Position numbers and translations under genes: made by a program. Shown here piece by piece: positions 1 through 8,689 of a DNA stretch of 51,426 bases. The stretch's first letter is position 1. Each line of letters begins with the position of its first letter. The notes beneath the pieces are model-generated. The model saw only the letters and a list, made by a program, of their open reading frames with translations, made no database searches and was not told where the DNA came from. Source of the DNA: Streptomyces sp. BV286 (GTDB taxonomy: Bacteria; Actinomycetota; Actinomycetes; Streptomycetales; Streptomycetaceae). Location: positions 1-51,426 of the forward strand of contig NZ_JAHRIB010000131.1 in NCBI RefSeq assembly GCF_019090165.1. The letters are read 5' to 3'.

Positions 1-334
1 GGCGCTCGGGCGCTCGCGTGAGCGAGGCCGAGGTGCCGGCGCCCGGGGCCGGCTCGGCGCCTCCGGCCCCAGTGGGCGGGGTGGACGCCCCGGGGGCGCC
101 GGCCCGTCGCTGGAAGTCGGCGAGCTTGCTCATGCCGATCACCGTGGCACCCACAGTGCCCAGGCCGACCCCCGACAGGACGAGGACGGCCCCGACGAAC
201 AGGCTGAACAACAGGGTCGTGAGCCGTCGCCCGCGCCGCCGTGCGGCGTGCGGGCGGCGGACCGGTGCGGACGTCCGGCCGTCGTCCGGCTCCTGACCAG
301 GCATCGGCTTGGGACGCAACGCGGTCTGTTCCAT
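1..334 (-). CDS. Small single-pass membrane protein, 3' end cut by window edge
   Basis: The gene reads leftward and runs off the window at base 1, so the C-terminus is missing. The ATG at 334-332 follows a strong ribosome binding site (GGAGGTGATCC read on the minus strand). The visible product is about 111 residues: a polar, Arg-rich N-terminus (about residues 1-40, ending in HAARRRGRR), one hydrophobic segment (about 41-68, LLFSLFVGAVLVLSGVGLG region), then a Pro/Gly/Ala-rich stretch. This suggests a membrane-anchored protein with the Arg-rich end in the cytoplasm. It lies downstream of geosmin synthase on the same strand, but a hairpin at 425-474 separates them, so cotranscription is uncertain. 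I do not recognise a family. Confidence 0.7.
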   Translation of the reverse strand, partial: MEQTALRPKPMPGQEPDDGRTSAPVRRPHAARRRGRRLTTLLFSLFVGAVLVLSGVGLGTVGATVIGMSKLADFQRRAGAPGASTPPTGAGGAEPAPGAGTSASLTRAPER

Positions 335-424
335 GGATCACCTCCGGCCAGAGCTCTACCCTCCGCACCTGCCCGCGACGATCCTCGAACGGGTGATGCG
401 GCTTTTTCCCGTGCGACCCGTCCG

Positions 425-474
425 CCCCGGCCCGGCCGCCCCCGCTCCGTCGGCCGAACACCCCCGGGCCGGGG
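425..474 (-). terminator. Candidate terminator of geosmin synthase gene
   Basis: Perfect 11-base inverted arms (425-435 CCCCGGCCCGG and 464-474 CCGGGCCGGGG) enclose a 28-base loop and start directly after the geosmin synthase stop codon. There is no U-tract, which is common for Streptomyces terminators. Confidence 0.45.
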
Positions 475-2661
475 TCAGAAGGCCGCGATCGAGGCGGTCC
501 CCCGGGTGGTGGCGAACGGCACGGCCGGGAACCGCCCCGGTACGAAACCGTGGGAGCGACGGGCCAGGTCGGCGGCCCCGTAACGACGGCAGTCGTAGTG
601 CCACTTCAGGATGCCCGCCATCCAGTTCTGCAGCTCGACCACGTAACCCCGCATGATCTCGCGGGCCTCGGCCGAGAGGCCGAAGTCCTCGAACAGGACG
701 GGGAACTCATGGGCGGCGACATGCTCGAACTGCTGCATGCGCTGGGTCATGAGGTCGTGGACGACACCGAGCGCCGCCGGGTAGTCGCAGCCGAAGAAGT
801 TCTGCACGACGAGGATCGCGTTGTGCACCTCGCCCTCGTACTCGATCTCCTTCTGGTACGAGAAGACGTCGTTGATGAGCATCCCGTAGTCGATCGCGGC
901 GTTCTCCAGCGACCGGACGGGACCGCTGCGGTAGACCTCGGGCGGCACCTTCGGGCCGTGGCCCAGGCGGCACAGGCTCATGGTGAGGTCGGAGCCGAAG
1001 GTGGCGCGGCGCATCTCCAGGTAGTCGACGGGGTCGGGGATGCGGTTCTGCAGCTGGTTGGACAGCTCCCACACCCAGCTCTCGGTCATGACCTCCACCG
1101 AGGCGCGCATGGTGCGGCGTGCGTCCGGGCTCATCGTGGCCGTCGTGCGCCGCCAGAGATCGGCGAGACCTCGCTCCATCGCGTTGGCCGGGGGCGGGAT
1201 CTCCTCGCCGTCCACGGGCATGCAGGCGGACAGCCGGGCGGTGCACAGCTTCGCGGCGGCCAGGTCCCTGCGGTTCCCGAACACCATCGGGTAGTAGTCG
1301 TCGCCGTACGTCCCCCACACGAGCCACCCCGCACTGAGGTCCAGCGCCTCCGGGGTGCCGTCCGGGTCGAGGCCCGCCGAGCACAGCGGCAGGTCGTAGG
1401 CGGCGAGCTTGTCCTCGTCCCAGACGCCCTCCTCCAGGATGCCCATGCTGTGGGCCCAGGGGGTGATGCGCCGCCGGGCCCCGTCCAGGTCGGCGTTCAA
1501 CCGGACCTGGAACGGCATGTGGAAGTCGGGCAGCAGGGACGGGCCCACCTTCTGGAACGGCACGTGCGTGTAGGCGCGCAGCCGTTCGGCGCCGGCTGCG
1601 GCGAGCAGCGCGCCGACGTCGGCGGCGGAGGTCCCCGGCCCGGTCGGTCCGCTCAACGGCGAGCTCCGCAGGGCCCCTTCGTTCATGTACCGGCTCGACC
1701 GCATGTGCCACTCGTGGCCCCCGGACTGCCAGTCCTGGAGCCCCCGGGTGTACGCGGCGACGGCACGGACCTCGTCCGGGGCGAGGCCCTTCTCCAGGGC
1801 CAGCGCGGGCACTTCGGTGAGCGCCGTGTGCTCGAACTGGTGCAGGCGCGAGGTGAGGATGTCGTTGACGGTCTCGGCGGCCTGCTGCGTCGTGCAGCCG
1901 AAGAAGGTCTCCAGGACGAGCACCCCGTTGCTCAGCTCGCCCTCCTCCTCGACCTCCCGCTGGTACGAGAAGAGGTCGTTGCGCAGGTGGACCCCGTCGG
2001 AGAAGGTCTCCATCAGCACGCGCAGCGGCCGGGAGCGGGCGACCTGCTCGGGGATCTCCGCGGTCGCGTACTCCACGAGCCCCGCGGACCAGGGGGCGCC
2101 GCCCACCTTGCGGCGCATCTCGATGTACTCGACGGGGTTCGACACCCGCCCCTCGTTGATGTTGGACAGCTCCCACATCGACTCGTTGAGCAGGTGCTCG
2201 GTGGACTCGGCGAACCGCCTGCGCCATCCCAGCGACATGGCGGGGACCGTGCGCGCCCACAGGTCGGCGAGTCCGGCCTCGACGGGGTTCTGCGGCTCCG
2301 GCACGGGGGTCGAGAGGTCGAGCGGCATGAAGAGAGGGAGGCGGTCGAGGTAGGCCTTGCCGCCGGAGCGGTCCTGGCTTCGCTTGAAGGTCTCCAGGAA
2401 GTGGTCGTCGAAGAAGAAGACCCACACGTACCAGTCGGTGATGAGGGAGAGGGCGGGGCCGTCGCATTCGGGATGCGTGTACGCGCACAGCAGTCCGTAG
2501 TCGTGTGCGTCGAGGTCGGCCTGCGTCCAGATGCCGGAACCCTCCAACATGCCCATTCCGCGCGCCCACTCGGTCGTGTGGGCGCGCGCCTCGTCGACAT
2601 GTGGGTTCAGCCGCGCGGGATACGGCATGTAGAAGTGCGGCAGTTCGAAGGGCTGCGTCAT
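475..2661 (-). CDS. geoA: Bifunctional germacradienol/geosmin synthase
   Basis: Class I sesquiterpene cyclase with two terpene synthase domains. By family knowledge, the N-terminal half converts farnesyl diphosphate to germacradienol and germacrene D, and the C-terminal half converts germacradienol to geosmin, the earthy odorant. The 728-residue length matches the Streptomyces enzymes (about 726). In the N-domain the Mg-binding motif DDHFLE is at residues 85-90 and the NSE-type motif NDLFSYQREVEEE is near 229. In the C-domain the variant DDYYP motif (GDDYYPMVFG) and a second NSE motif (NDVFSYQKEIEYEGE) are present. Both halves look intact. The ATG at 2661 begins MTQPFELPHFYMPYPARLNPH, the usual N-terminus. 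It is cytosolic and probably monocistronic. Confidence 0.97.
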   Translation of the reverse strand: MTQPFELPHFYMPYPARLNPHVDEARAHTTEWARGMGMLEGSGIWTQADLDAHDYGLLCAYTHPECDGPALSLITDWYVWVFFFDDHFLETFKRSQDRSGGKAYLDRLPLFMPLDLSTPVPEPQNPVEAGLADLWARTVPAMSLGWRRRFAESTEHLLNESMWELSNINEGRVSNPVEYIEMRRKVGGAPWSAGLVEYATAEIPEQVARSRPLRVLMETFSDGVHLRNDLFSYQREVEEEGELSNGVLVLETFFGCTTQQAAETVNDILTSRLHQFEHTALTEVPALALEKGLAPDEVRAVAAYTRGLQDWQSGGHEWHMRSSRYMNEGALRSSPLSGPTGPGTSAADVGALLAAAGAERLRAYTHVPFQKVGPSLLPDFHMPFQVRLNADLDGARRRITPWAHSMGILEEGVWDEDKLAAYDLPLCSAGLDPDGTPEALDLSAGWLVWGTYGDDYYPMVFGNRRDLAAAKLCTARLSACMPVDGEEIPPPANAMERGLADLWRRTTATMSPDARRTMRASVEVMTESWVWELSNQLQNRIPDPVDYLEMRRATFGSDLTMSLCRLGHGPKVPPEVYRSGPVRSLENAAIDYGMLINDVFSYQKEIEYEGEVHNAILVVQNFFGCDYPAALGVVHDLMTQRMQQFEHVAAHEFPVLFEDFGLSAEAREIMRGYVVELQNWMAGILKWHYDCRRYGAADLARRSHGFVPGRFPAVPFATTRGTASIAAF

Positions 2662-2837
2662 GGACCGGCCCTACCCGGGGCCTGCCGGGGGCATCCGTAC
2701 GGCGGCACATGATCGCACCATCGCGTGAACCGATGAGTGAGCGGACCCTCCACGGGGAAAAGGGCCGCGTTTCCTCGCGCCGACGGATGCGGGCCTTCTG
2801 GGGCCGGTGGGGGCGGGTTGACGGTCGACCGTCTGCA

Positions 2838-2860
2838 ACTTAGGTTTGCCTTACCTAAGT
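2838..2860 (+). promoter_or_regulatory. Iron box (DmdR/IdeR/DtxR-type operator)
   Basis: A 23-base palindrome with perfect 8-base arms (ACTTAGGT at 2838-2845, ACCTAAGT at 2853-2860). Its core TTAGGTTTGCCTTACCTAA closely matches the DtxR-family iron-box consensus TTAGGTTAGGCTAACCTAA. It lies about 30 bases before the ATG of the secreted protein at 2890, where it would block the promoter. By family knowledge DmdR1 binds such sites when loaded with Fe(II), so the operon is predicted to be induced by iron limitation. Confidence 0.85.
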
Positions 2861-2889
2861 GGTTTTCGCCTCCGAAAGGCCAACTACCC

Positions 2890-3447
2890 ATGAGATCCGC
2901 CCTGTTCGCCCGTGCCACCCGCATCGCCGCCGTCGGCGTCACCGCCACCGCGCTGACCGTCGGGCTCGCCGGCTCCGCCTCGGCCGCCACCGCCACGCGG
3001 ACCGTGACGGTGAGCGGCACGACGTACAACCTGTCGCTGACGGCCCCCGACAGCCTGTCCTCGGCCGGGCAGAACATCACCGTCGCCGGCAGCGGATACA
3101 ACTCCGTCCAGGGTGTCTACGTCGGTCTGTGCGTGATACCCGAGGGCGTCGTACCGGGCGACCCGTCGACGTACACCTCCCGTCCGACCCCCTGCCTGGG
3201 CGGCGCGGACCAGTCGGGCACCACCGGCGCCTCGCACTGGGTGTCGAACTTCGGCGGCGGCATGGTCGCGAACAGCTCCGTGTACGGCACCGGCGGCTCC
3301 TTCGGCGTCAGCGTGCACGTCAACCCGAACATCGCGTCCGGCACGGTCTGCGGCACGGACGTCGACTGCGCCATCGTGACGCGCGCCGACCACACGGGCA
3401 GCGGCAACCGCTCGTACGACGTCTACCTCCCGGTCACCTTCTCGTGA
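2890..3447 (+). CDS. Small secreted protein of an iron-regulated operon
   Basis: A 185-residue exported protein. The N-terminus has RSALFARATRIAA, a hydrophobic stretch and an AxA-type cleavage region (GSASAATA), giving a predicted cut near residue 33. The mature part is beta-rich, Gly/Ser/Thr-rich and Ig-like in feel (for example TVAGSGYNSVQGVYVGLCV). It has four cysteines (in GLCV, TPCLGG, TVCGTD and VDCAIV), which could form two disulfides. The ATG at 2890 follows GAAAGG. The stop overlaps the next gene's GTG (GTGA), implying translational coupling. The iron box directly upstream suggests a role in iron or heme acquisition at the surface, but I see no HtaA or NEAT domain and cannot assign a function. 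Confidence 0.85.
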   Translation: MRSALFARATRIAAVGVTATALTVGLAGSASAATATRTVTVSGTTYNLSLTAPDSLSSAGQNITVAGSGYNSVQGVYVGLCVIPEGVVPGDPSTYTSRPTPCLGGADQSGTTGASHWVSNFGGGMVANSSVYGTGGSFGVSVHVNPNIASGTVCGTDVDCAIVTRADHTGSGNRSYDVYLPVTFS

Positions 3448-4961
3448 CCGCGCCTCTCAGAACCCGGGGGCGGAGCGGTGTGCTCCGCCCTCGGGCGGCG
3501 GGCACCCTGGCGGGAATCACGGCGGTGGTCCTCACCGCCGTCGTCGTCGGCACGCCCGCCGCCGGCGCCGAGGACCCGCCCGCCGCCGGCGGTTACGAGC
3601 GGACCGCCCGCCTCACGACCGTCGGCAAACCGCTCGACCTGCTGCTGCACCCCGAGTCGGGGAAGCTGTACGTCGGGTCCGACACCGTCGCCGGTACGAC
3701 GGGCGCAAGCCTGGCCGGGGTCTACGCCCTCGACCCGGCGGCCGGGAACGTACTGAGCTGGGTGAAGACCTCGCCCGGCAGCACGGGCGCGCCCGCCCAA
3801 CTCCCGGGGAAACGGCTGGCCGGGCCACTGCCCGGTGACGGAGTGCACTACCTCGTCGGGCTGCGCGGAGTCGCCGCCGCGAAGGACGGCGACACGGCGG
3901 GGCGCGGCGGCTGGCTCACCGGGACGACGATCACGCAGGCCAGGGCCGGCGCGAAGGCCGGCACGGTGGTCGTCGTACGCGGGACGAGACTGGAGGAGGT
4001 CGCCGTCGGGGAGACGGCGGTGACCGTCGAGCGCTCTCTCACCCTCCCGGCCACCGGCGGTCCGCTCGCCGTGGACTCGGCGAGCGGACGGATCTGGGTG
4101 GCCGACAACGCCAACAGCCTGCTGCGCGGGGTCGATTCGGCCGCCTTCGCGCCGGACGGCAAGGACATCCCGCTCGGCCCGGGCGCCGCGGTGTCCTTCC
4201 TGGAATGGGACGTCGAGCACGGGAAGGTGTGGGCGGGGCGCGGTGCCGTGCTGGAGGCGTACGACATCGCCTCGGGCGAACTCGCCGCCGCCTTCCGGGC
4301 GGAGCCCGGGGACTCGATCGCGGACGTCGCCGTCGACCCGCGCTCCGACCAGGCCTTCGCGGTGTGGCAGGACTACGGCAATCCGCCGGAGGAGGGGGAC
4401 GGCGTCGGGCAACTCACGGTGTACGACACCGCCACGCTGAAGGATGCCGGGAAGGGGGCCGAACTACCGGGGAACAACGGCCAGTTGGGCAGCTCGTCCG
4501 TCGCGGTGACGCCGGGCGGCGGCTCGGTGTTCGTCGCGAGCCCGTCCGACGCCTCGCTCACCGTGTTCACGGCGCCGGTGCCGCCGACGCCCTCCGCCCC
4601 GCCGTCACCGTCGGATCCGGTGTCGCCGTCGCCCTCGGTGCCGGTCTCGCCCGGTCCGTCCGACGGGTCGCCCGATCCGTCGCCCGGCGACCCGGGCCCG
4701 GATGCCGGCCCGACCGACTCCGGCACGACGGTCCCCGTGGACGGCCCGACGGCCGACGGGAACGGCGTGGGTGGCGCGGGTGACACGAGTGGCGGTGGAG
4801 CGCAGTCCACCACGGGTGGCGGCTCGTTCACCGCCGCCGGAGGCGGGTCGCTCGCCTCGACCGGCTCCGACGTGATCCTGCCCGCCGCGGCCGGTACGGC
4901 GGCACTGATCGCCTCCGGCACCGCGGCGGTCCTGTGGCGCCGCCGACGGGCCACGGCGTAG
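3444..4961 (+). CDS. LAXTG-anchored surface protein with beta-propeller-like ectodomain
   Basis: The GTG at 3444 overlaps the upstream stop by four bases, giving 505 residues. The N-terminus is a signal peptide (about residues 15-40, ending VVVGTPAAGAED). The central 40-350 region has repeated strand motifs of YVTN/NHL beta-propeller type (GKLYVGSDTVAG, GRIWVADNANS, GGSVFVASPSDAS). It is followed by a Pro/Ser/Asp-rich wall spacer (about 365-420) and a Gly/Ser/Thr-rich region. The C-terminus is a sortase signal: LASTG, a hydrophobic span, then RRRR. LAXTG is the class E sortase motif used in Streptomyces. It shares an operon and the iron box with the preceding gene, so it is probably a surface component made under iron limitation. 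Ligand unknown. Confidence 0.85.
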   Translation: MTAPLRTRGRSGVLRPRAAGTLAGITAVVLTAVVVGTPAAGAEDPPAAGGYERTARLTTVGKPLDLLLHPESGKLYVGSDTVAGTTGASLAGVYALDPAAGNVLSWVKTSPGSTGAPAQLPGKRLAGPLPGDGVHYLVGLRGVAAAKDGDTAGRGGWLTGTTITQARAGAKAGTVVVVRGTRLEEVAVGETAVTVERSLTLPATGGPLAVDSASGRIWVADNANSLLRGVDSAAFAPDGKDIPLGPGAAVSFLEWDVEHGKVWAGRGAVLEAYDIASGELAAAFRAEPGDSIADVAVDPRSDQAFAVWQDYGNPPEEGDGVGQLTVYDTATLKDAGKGAELPGNNGQLGSSSVAVTPGGGSVFVASPSDASLTVFTAPVPPTPSAPPSPSDPVSPSPSVPVSPGPSDGSPDPSPGDPGPDAGPTDSGTTVPVDGPTADGNGVGGAGDTSGGGAQSTTGGGSFTAAGGGSLASTGSDVILPAAAGTAALIASGTAAVLWRRRRATA

Positions 4962-4981
4962 GAAGCGCGTCGGCGCGGGGA

Positions 4982-5014
4982 CCGCGGAGGGAGACACGGA
5001 AGCCCCCTCCGCGG
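4982..5014 (+). terminator. Terminator after the iron-regulated operon
   Basis: Arms CCGCGGAGGG (4982-4991) and CCCTCCGCGG (5005-5014) form a perfect 10-base stem with a 13-base loop, about 20 bases after the surface protein stop codon. Confidence 0.6.
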
Positions 5015-5105
5015 CGCTGTGACGACGCATCGCCGTTGGCACATCAGCACGCTTGTTGATGGACGCGACCGGTTGTCGGGCCACATCAGTGCCAGGCACA
5101 GGCGA

Positions 5106-5996
5106 TCAGCTGTCCGCGGAGTGGGCGTCGGCAAGGGCCTCGCCGAAGAGCCGTCCGGCGAGTTCCATGCAGCGCATCCGGGCAGGAGAGAAGTCGTAGG
5201 GCATCTTGGTGATCGCTGTGGCGGCACTCATCTCTGTGCCCTCCTCCCCTTTCAGGTCGGCGTCGTAGGTCTCGAAGATCTCCTCCTCGGCCGCGTCGAG
5301 ACCAGCTGCCTCGCCGGCCTGATTCAGGGCCATCAGGTGAGCGCATCGCTGTACGGCGAGCTCTTCGACGCGCGGGTCGTCGGGTTCGACGCCGTCGTCG
5401 AGAGCGGCCTCGGCCGCCTCAATACGGTCCTCCTCGGCCCGCAGGTCGGGGTGGGTGGCCAGCACGATGAACGTGCCGGCCTGGATGGCGGCGCCCAGCG
5501 GCCCGAAGATCCGTTCCGTGACCAGCAGGGCGTCCAGATCGGAGGGACGCAACGCTCCCCGGGGCAGGTGGCTGAGCCGGTCCGTGACCAGTTCGGAGAG
5601 CAGCCCCAGCGGGCTGCCCACCGCCTGCAGGCGCTGGACAGCCGCGCGCCGACGTTTGACGGCGGCCTCCTGCGCCGCCAGGGTTTCCTCCAGCCTGCTC
5701 AGGACCGACTCGATATCCGGGGCCTGGTCCAGGGCTTCGCCTGCAGGTTCGTCCCGGGCTTCGCCGAAGGCGGCCCGTATGTCGTCCAGGCTGATACCGG
5801 CATCAGCCATCTTGCGGATCCACAGCAGGCGGATCATGTCGTCGTAGCCGTAGCGGCGGCGGCCGTCCCCACCGCGCTCGGGCTCCGGCAGCAGACCGAT
5901 CCCGTGGTAGTGGCGGATGGCGCGTGGGGTGATCCCGGCGAACGCAGCGGCATCACCGATCTTGACCTGCCGGGGAGGCATGAGGGAGGGGTACAT
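5106..5996 (-). CDS. MerR-family transcriptional regulator
   Basis: About 296 residues from the ATG at 5996. The N-terminal winged helix-turn-helix reads IGDAAAFAGITPRAIRHYHG and IGLLPEPERG with RRRYGYDDMIRLLWIRKMAD, the canonical MerR DNA-binding pattern. A coiled-coil region (EETLAAQEAAVKRRRAAVQR) follows. The C-terminal about 170 residues are Glu/Asp/Ala-rich with only one clear cysteine, so a metal-binding site is not evident. The reading frame extends to 6041, but that ATG lies inside a palindrome and has no ribosome binding site. The ATG at 5996 has GAAAGG upstream. It lies downstream of the AraC gene on the same strand with its own promoter region. The effector is unknown. Confidence 0.85.
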   Translation of the reverse strand: MYPSLMPPRQVKIGDAAAFAGITPRAIRHYHGIGLLPEPERGGDGRRRYGYDDMIRLLWIRKMADAGISLDDIRAAFGEARDEPAGEALDQAPDIESVLSRLEETLAAQEAAVKRRRAAVQRLQAVGSPLGLLSELVTDRLSHLPRGALRPSDLDALLVTERIFGPLGAAIQAGTFIVLATHPDLRAEEDRIEAAEAALDDGVEPDDPRVEELAVQRCAHLMALNQAGEAAGLDAAEEEIFETYDADLKGEEGTEMSAATAITKMPYDFSPARMRCMELAGRLFGEALADAHSADS

Positions 5997-6038
5997 CGCA
6001 GACGGAGCCTTTCGTGCCGTGGTGCCCCGACCCCACCA

Positions 6039-6055
6039 CATGCCGCTACGGCATG
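6039..6055 (-). promoter_or_regulatory. Candidate MerR operator palindrome
   Basis: CATGCCG-CTA-CGGCATG has perfect 7-base arms with a 3-base spacer. Read on the minus strand it starts just after a TTGCAC (-35-like) element, as a MerR dyad does within a long promoter spacer. It is 43-59 bases upstream of the chosen MerR start, consistent with autoregulation. The -10 element is not convincing. Confidence 0.45.
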
Positions 6056-6128
6056 TGCAACAACCCCGCCCGCCAAGTGGCCGCCGCTGGGGAATCCCCC
6101 ACTGACCGCCGACACTGCGGTCCTCGCA

Positions 6129-7157
6129 TCAGGACCGCACACGAACGCCGGGAGGAGGAGCGGGGACGGCGGGCAGTTCGGTGCCCGGAGGCCGCAGGGG
6201 CGGGACGTTCGGCCGCTCGGGAACGACCGTACCGGTACGCCGGAACCGGCTCGGGCTGACGCCTCGGATCCGCTTGAACGCCGCGCTGAACGCGAACGCG
6301 TCGGAGTAGCCCACGGTGCGGCCGATCTCCGCGACGGTCGCCGCCTCACGTTCGGCCAGCAGGTCCGCCGCGAGCGTCATGCGCCAGCGGGTGAGGTAGG
6401 TCAGCGGCGGTTCGCCGACCAGGTCGGCGAACCGCTTCGCCAACGTGGAACGTGACACTCCGGTCCGGTCGGCCAGCGAGGACACCGTCCACGGGGCCGC
6501 TGGTTCGGCGTGCAGCAGGCGCAGCGCGTCGCCGACCACCGGGTCCCGCTGGGCGGCGTACCAGGCGGGCGGCTCGCCGCCGGGCCGGTCGAAGTACTCG
6601 CGCAGCGCGCACACCAGCATCCAGTCCAGCAGCCGGTCGAGGACCACCTGCTGGCCCGGGGTGTCGGTGGCGACCTCGGCGGCGAGGTGGTCGAGTACGG
6701 CGTCGGTCCCGCCGCCGGATACGACGCGCAGCACGACCGGCAGCCCGTCCAGCAGCCTGCGGCTGATCTCGCCGCGTACCGGGTAGGCGCCGACGATCAG
6801 CGTCGTCGCGCCGTCGCCGGCGTCGCCGTCGCAGTCGTTCCAGCCGAGCCGGTGCCGGGTCCCGCCCTGCTCGGGCGTCGCGCAGTGCTCGCCGCACGCG
6901 ATCGGTTCGGCCCGGGTGCCGACCTCGTCGACGAAGGTGAACGGTGCGGGGCCCCGCACGATGACCGTCTCGCCGGCGCGGAGCTGTTCGGGCGGGCGGT
7001 TCTCCGGCACGATCCAGCCCGCCCCGCCGAGGACGGTGCACAACGTCAGCGGCGCGCCGTCCACGAAGTGCAGCGCCCAGGGCGGGGACAGGATCGAGTT
7101 GCCGAACAACGAGCCCTGGGCCCGCATCCCGCGGAAGAGGTCACCGAACGCGTCCAC
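6129..7157 (-). CDS. AraC-family regulator with cupin-type sensor domain
   Basis: 342 residues. The N-terminal half is a cupin_6 sensor domain (LHFVDGAPLTLCTVLGGAGW, RAGETVIVRGPAPFTFVDE). The C-terminal about 100 residues hold two AraC helix-turn-helix motifs (WTVSSLADRTGVSRSTLAKR and AATVAEIGRTVGYSDAFAFS) ending in the signature FKRIRGVSPSRFRRTG. The start is GTG at 7157; a TAGCCT -10-like element ends 7 bases before it, so a leaderless transcript is possible. It diverges from the NmrA-like reductase gene at 7240 with 82 bases between, a common pairing in which the regulator controls the neighbouring oxidoreductase. The inducer is unknown. Confidence 0.9.
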   Translation of the reverse strand: MDAFGDLFRGMRAQGSLFGNSILSPPWALHFVDGAPLTLCTVLGGAGWIVPENRPPEQLRAGETVIVRGPAPFTFVDEVGTRAEPIACGEHCATPEQGGTRHRLGWNDCDGDAGDGATTLIVGAYPVRGEISRRLLDGLPVVLRVVSGGGTDAVLDHLAAEVATDTPGQQVVLDRLLDWMLVCALREYFDRPGGEPPAWYAAQRDPVVGDALRLLHAEPAAPWTVSSLADRTGVSRSTLAKRFADLVGEPPLTYLTRWRMTLAADLLAEREAATVAEIGRTVGYSDAFAFSAAFKRIRGVSPSRFRRTGTVVPERPNVPPLRPPGTELPAVPAPPPGVRVRS

Positions 7158-7239
7158 CCCACCGAGGCTAGACGATCACACATGCGATCCGGCTTCTCAC
7201 CTATGTATTCGTCCGAGCAGACGCTGTTGAATCGCTGCC

Positions 7240-8076
7240 ATGAGCAACGACACCACCCTCGTCCTCGGCGCCACCGGCAAGACCGGCCGGCGGGTCGCCG
7301 CCCGGTTGCGGCTGCGCGGCACGCAGGTGCGCGCCGTCTCCCGATCCAGCCGGACCCGCTTCGACTGGTCCGACCCCGACGGCTGGGATGCGGTCCTGCA
7401 GGGCATCACCTCTGCCTACGTGGTACCCCCGCCCGTGCCCGGACCGGTACACGAGTTCGTGGCGCGGGCCGAGGCCGCCGGCGTGCAGCACCTTGTCCTG
7501 CTCTCCGGGCACGGCGCCGACGCCTGGGGCGACTCCGCGTTCGGCCTGGACATGCGCTCGGCCGAAGACGCCGTGCGCGGCTCGGCACTGGAGTGGACCG
7601 TCCTGCGGCCGTCGAACTTCGACCAGAACTTCGACGAGGACCTCTTCCACGCCCCGCTGGTCGCCGGCGAACTGGCGCTCCCGGCCGGTCCTGTCCCCGA
7701 GCCGTTCATCGACCTGGAGGACGTCGCCGACGCCGCGGCCGCGGTGCTGGCCGAGCCCGGCCGGCACGCCGGGCGGATCTACGAGCTGACCGGGCCGCGC
7801 GCGCTGACCTTCGAGGAGGCCGTCGAGCTGATCTCCCGGGCGTCCGGACTGCCCATGACCTACAAGCGGCTTTCCCCCGCCGAGTACACCGCGGCGCTGG
7901 TCGCGGAGGGGTGGGGCGAGGACGACGCGCACCACGTCGCCGAGATGTTCGTGTTGATGGAGCGCGGGGTGATTGCCGAAACGACGGACGGTGTCGCCAC
8001 CGTGCTGGGGCGAGCGCCCCGGAACTTCGAGGACTACGTGGTGCGGGCGGCGGCAGCGGGAGCCTGGCGGCCATGA
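7240..8076 (+). CDS. NmrA-like NAD(P)-binding oxidoreductase
   Basis: 278-residue atypical short-chain dehydrogenase. The N-terminal nucleotide-binding motif is LVLGATGKTGRRVAARL (GATGxTG). It also has HLVLLSGHGAD, TVLRPSNFDQNF and the ITELTGP-like segment RIYELTGPRALTFEEAVELI typical of NmrA/quinone oxidoreductase-2 proteins. The usual YxxxK catalytic pair of classical SDRs is not obvious, as in the family. It probably reduces a quinone or acts as an NADP(H)-responsive protein. It is transcribed divergently from the AraC-type regulator, its likely controller, and is followed by a PPOX-type flavoprotein on the same strand. Confidence 0.88.
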   Translation: MSNDTTLVLGATGKTGRRVAARLRLRGTQVRAVSRSSRTRFDWSDPDGWDAVLQGITSAYVVPPPVPGPVHEFVARAEAAGVQHLVLLSGHGADAWGDSAFGLDMRSAEDAVRGSALEWTVLRPSNFDQNFDEDLFHAPLVAGELALPAGPVPEPFIDLEDVADAAAAVLAEPGRHAGRIYELTGPRALTFEEAVELISRASGLPMTYKRLSPAEYTAALVAEGWGEDDAHHVAEMFVLMERGVIAETTDGVATVLGRAPRNFEDYVVRAAAAGAWRP

Positions 8077-8260
8077 CCTCTCGGGCGGCCGTCCAGCGGC
8101 TGCGCCGGACTCCGGCGGTCGGGGTGTTGCGCGCCGGGGTGGTCTCCCAACGGTTGCCGCCGCGCATCCGGTCCGCACTGTCAGCCCGCCGTGATCGCGG
8201 TGGGCGAACGGAGCGAAACCTCCCTCCACCGTCACGCCGGCATCTTCTGAAAGGACCACA

Positions 8261-8689
8261 ATGAGCACCGCCACCAACCGGCTGACCGCCGAGGACCTCG
8301 AGTTCCTCGGACGCCCCCTGCACGGGTTCCTGTCCGTGGCCGGGGGAACGCAGCCGCCACAGCCCCGGCCGGTGTGGTTCGAGGCCACCGCGGAGGGGAC
8401 GATCCAGTTCTTCACGGAGCCGGGCTCGCTGAAGGTGCGGCGCCTGCACCGCGACCCCCGCGCCTCGATCGTTGTCGCCGCCCCGGTAGGCGAGCGTGAG
8501 CGCTGGGTGTCCGTCGTCGGCCGCACCACGATGGCGGCCGACGGAGCGCACGACCTGTGTTCCCGCCTCGCCGCTCGCTACTGGGACCTCGACGACCGGG
8601 CCCGGGCCCACGACCTCGCCATGATGCAGGCCGCTGACCTGCTCCGCGTCGTCATCCACCCCGAGACCGTGCGCCGCTACGGGCACTGA
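8261..8689 (+). CDS. PPOX-class flavin-binding protein
   Basis: 142 residues with the split-barrel fold of pyridoxamine 5'-phosphate oxidase-like proteins. LGRPLHGFLSVAG, PQPRPVWFEA, GTIQFFTEPGSLKVRRLHRD and RASIVVAAP are the characteristic strands. It probably binds FMN or F420 and reduces a small substrate, since this short subfamily is rarely a true PNPOx. The ATG at 8261 follows AAAGGA at a good distance. It is 184 bases after the NmrA-like gene, so it may be part of the AraC-controlled group or separately transcribed. The C-terminus VVIHPETVRRYGH is typical of the family. Confidence 0.85.
   Translation: MSTATNRLTAEDLEFLGRPLHGFLSVAGGTQPPQPRPVWFEATAEGTIQFFTEPGSLKVRRLHRDPRASIVVAAPVGERERWVSVVGRTTMAADGAHDLCSRLAARYWDLDDRARAHDLAMMQAADLLRVVIHPETVRRYGH

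Noticed and set aside
550..2712. 720-codon plus-strand open frame opposite geosmin synthase
   Set aside because: It is antisense to a gene with clear terpene synthase motifs, has Val/Gly/Arg-rich low-information composition and no domain; typical GC-rich shadow.
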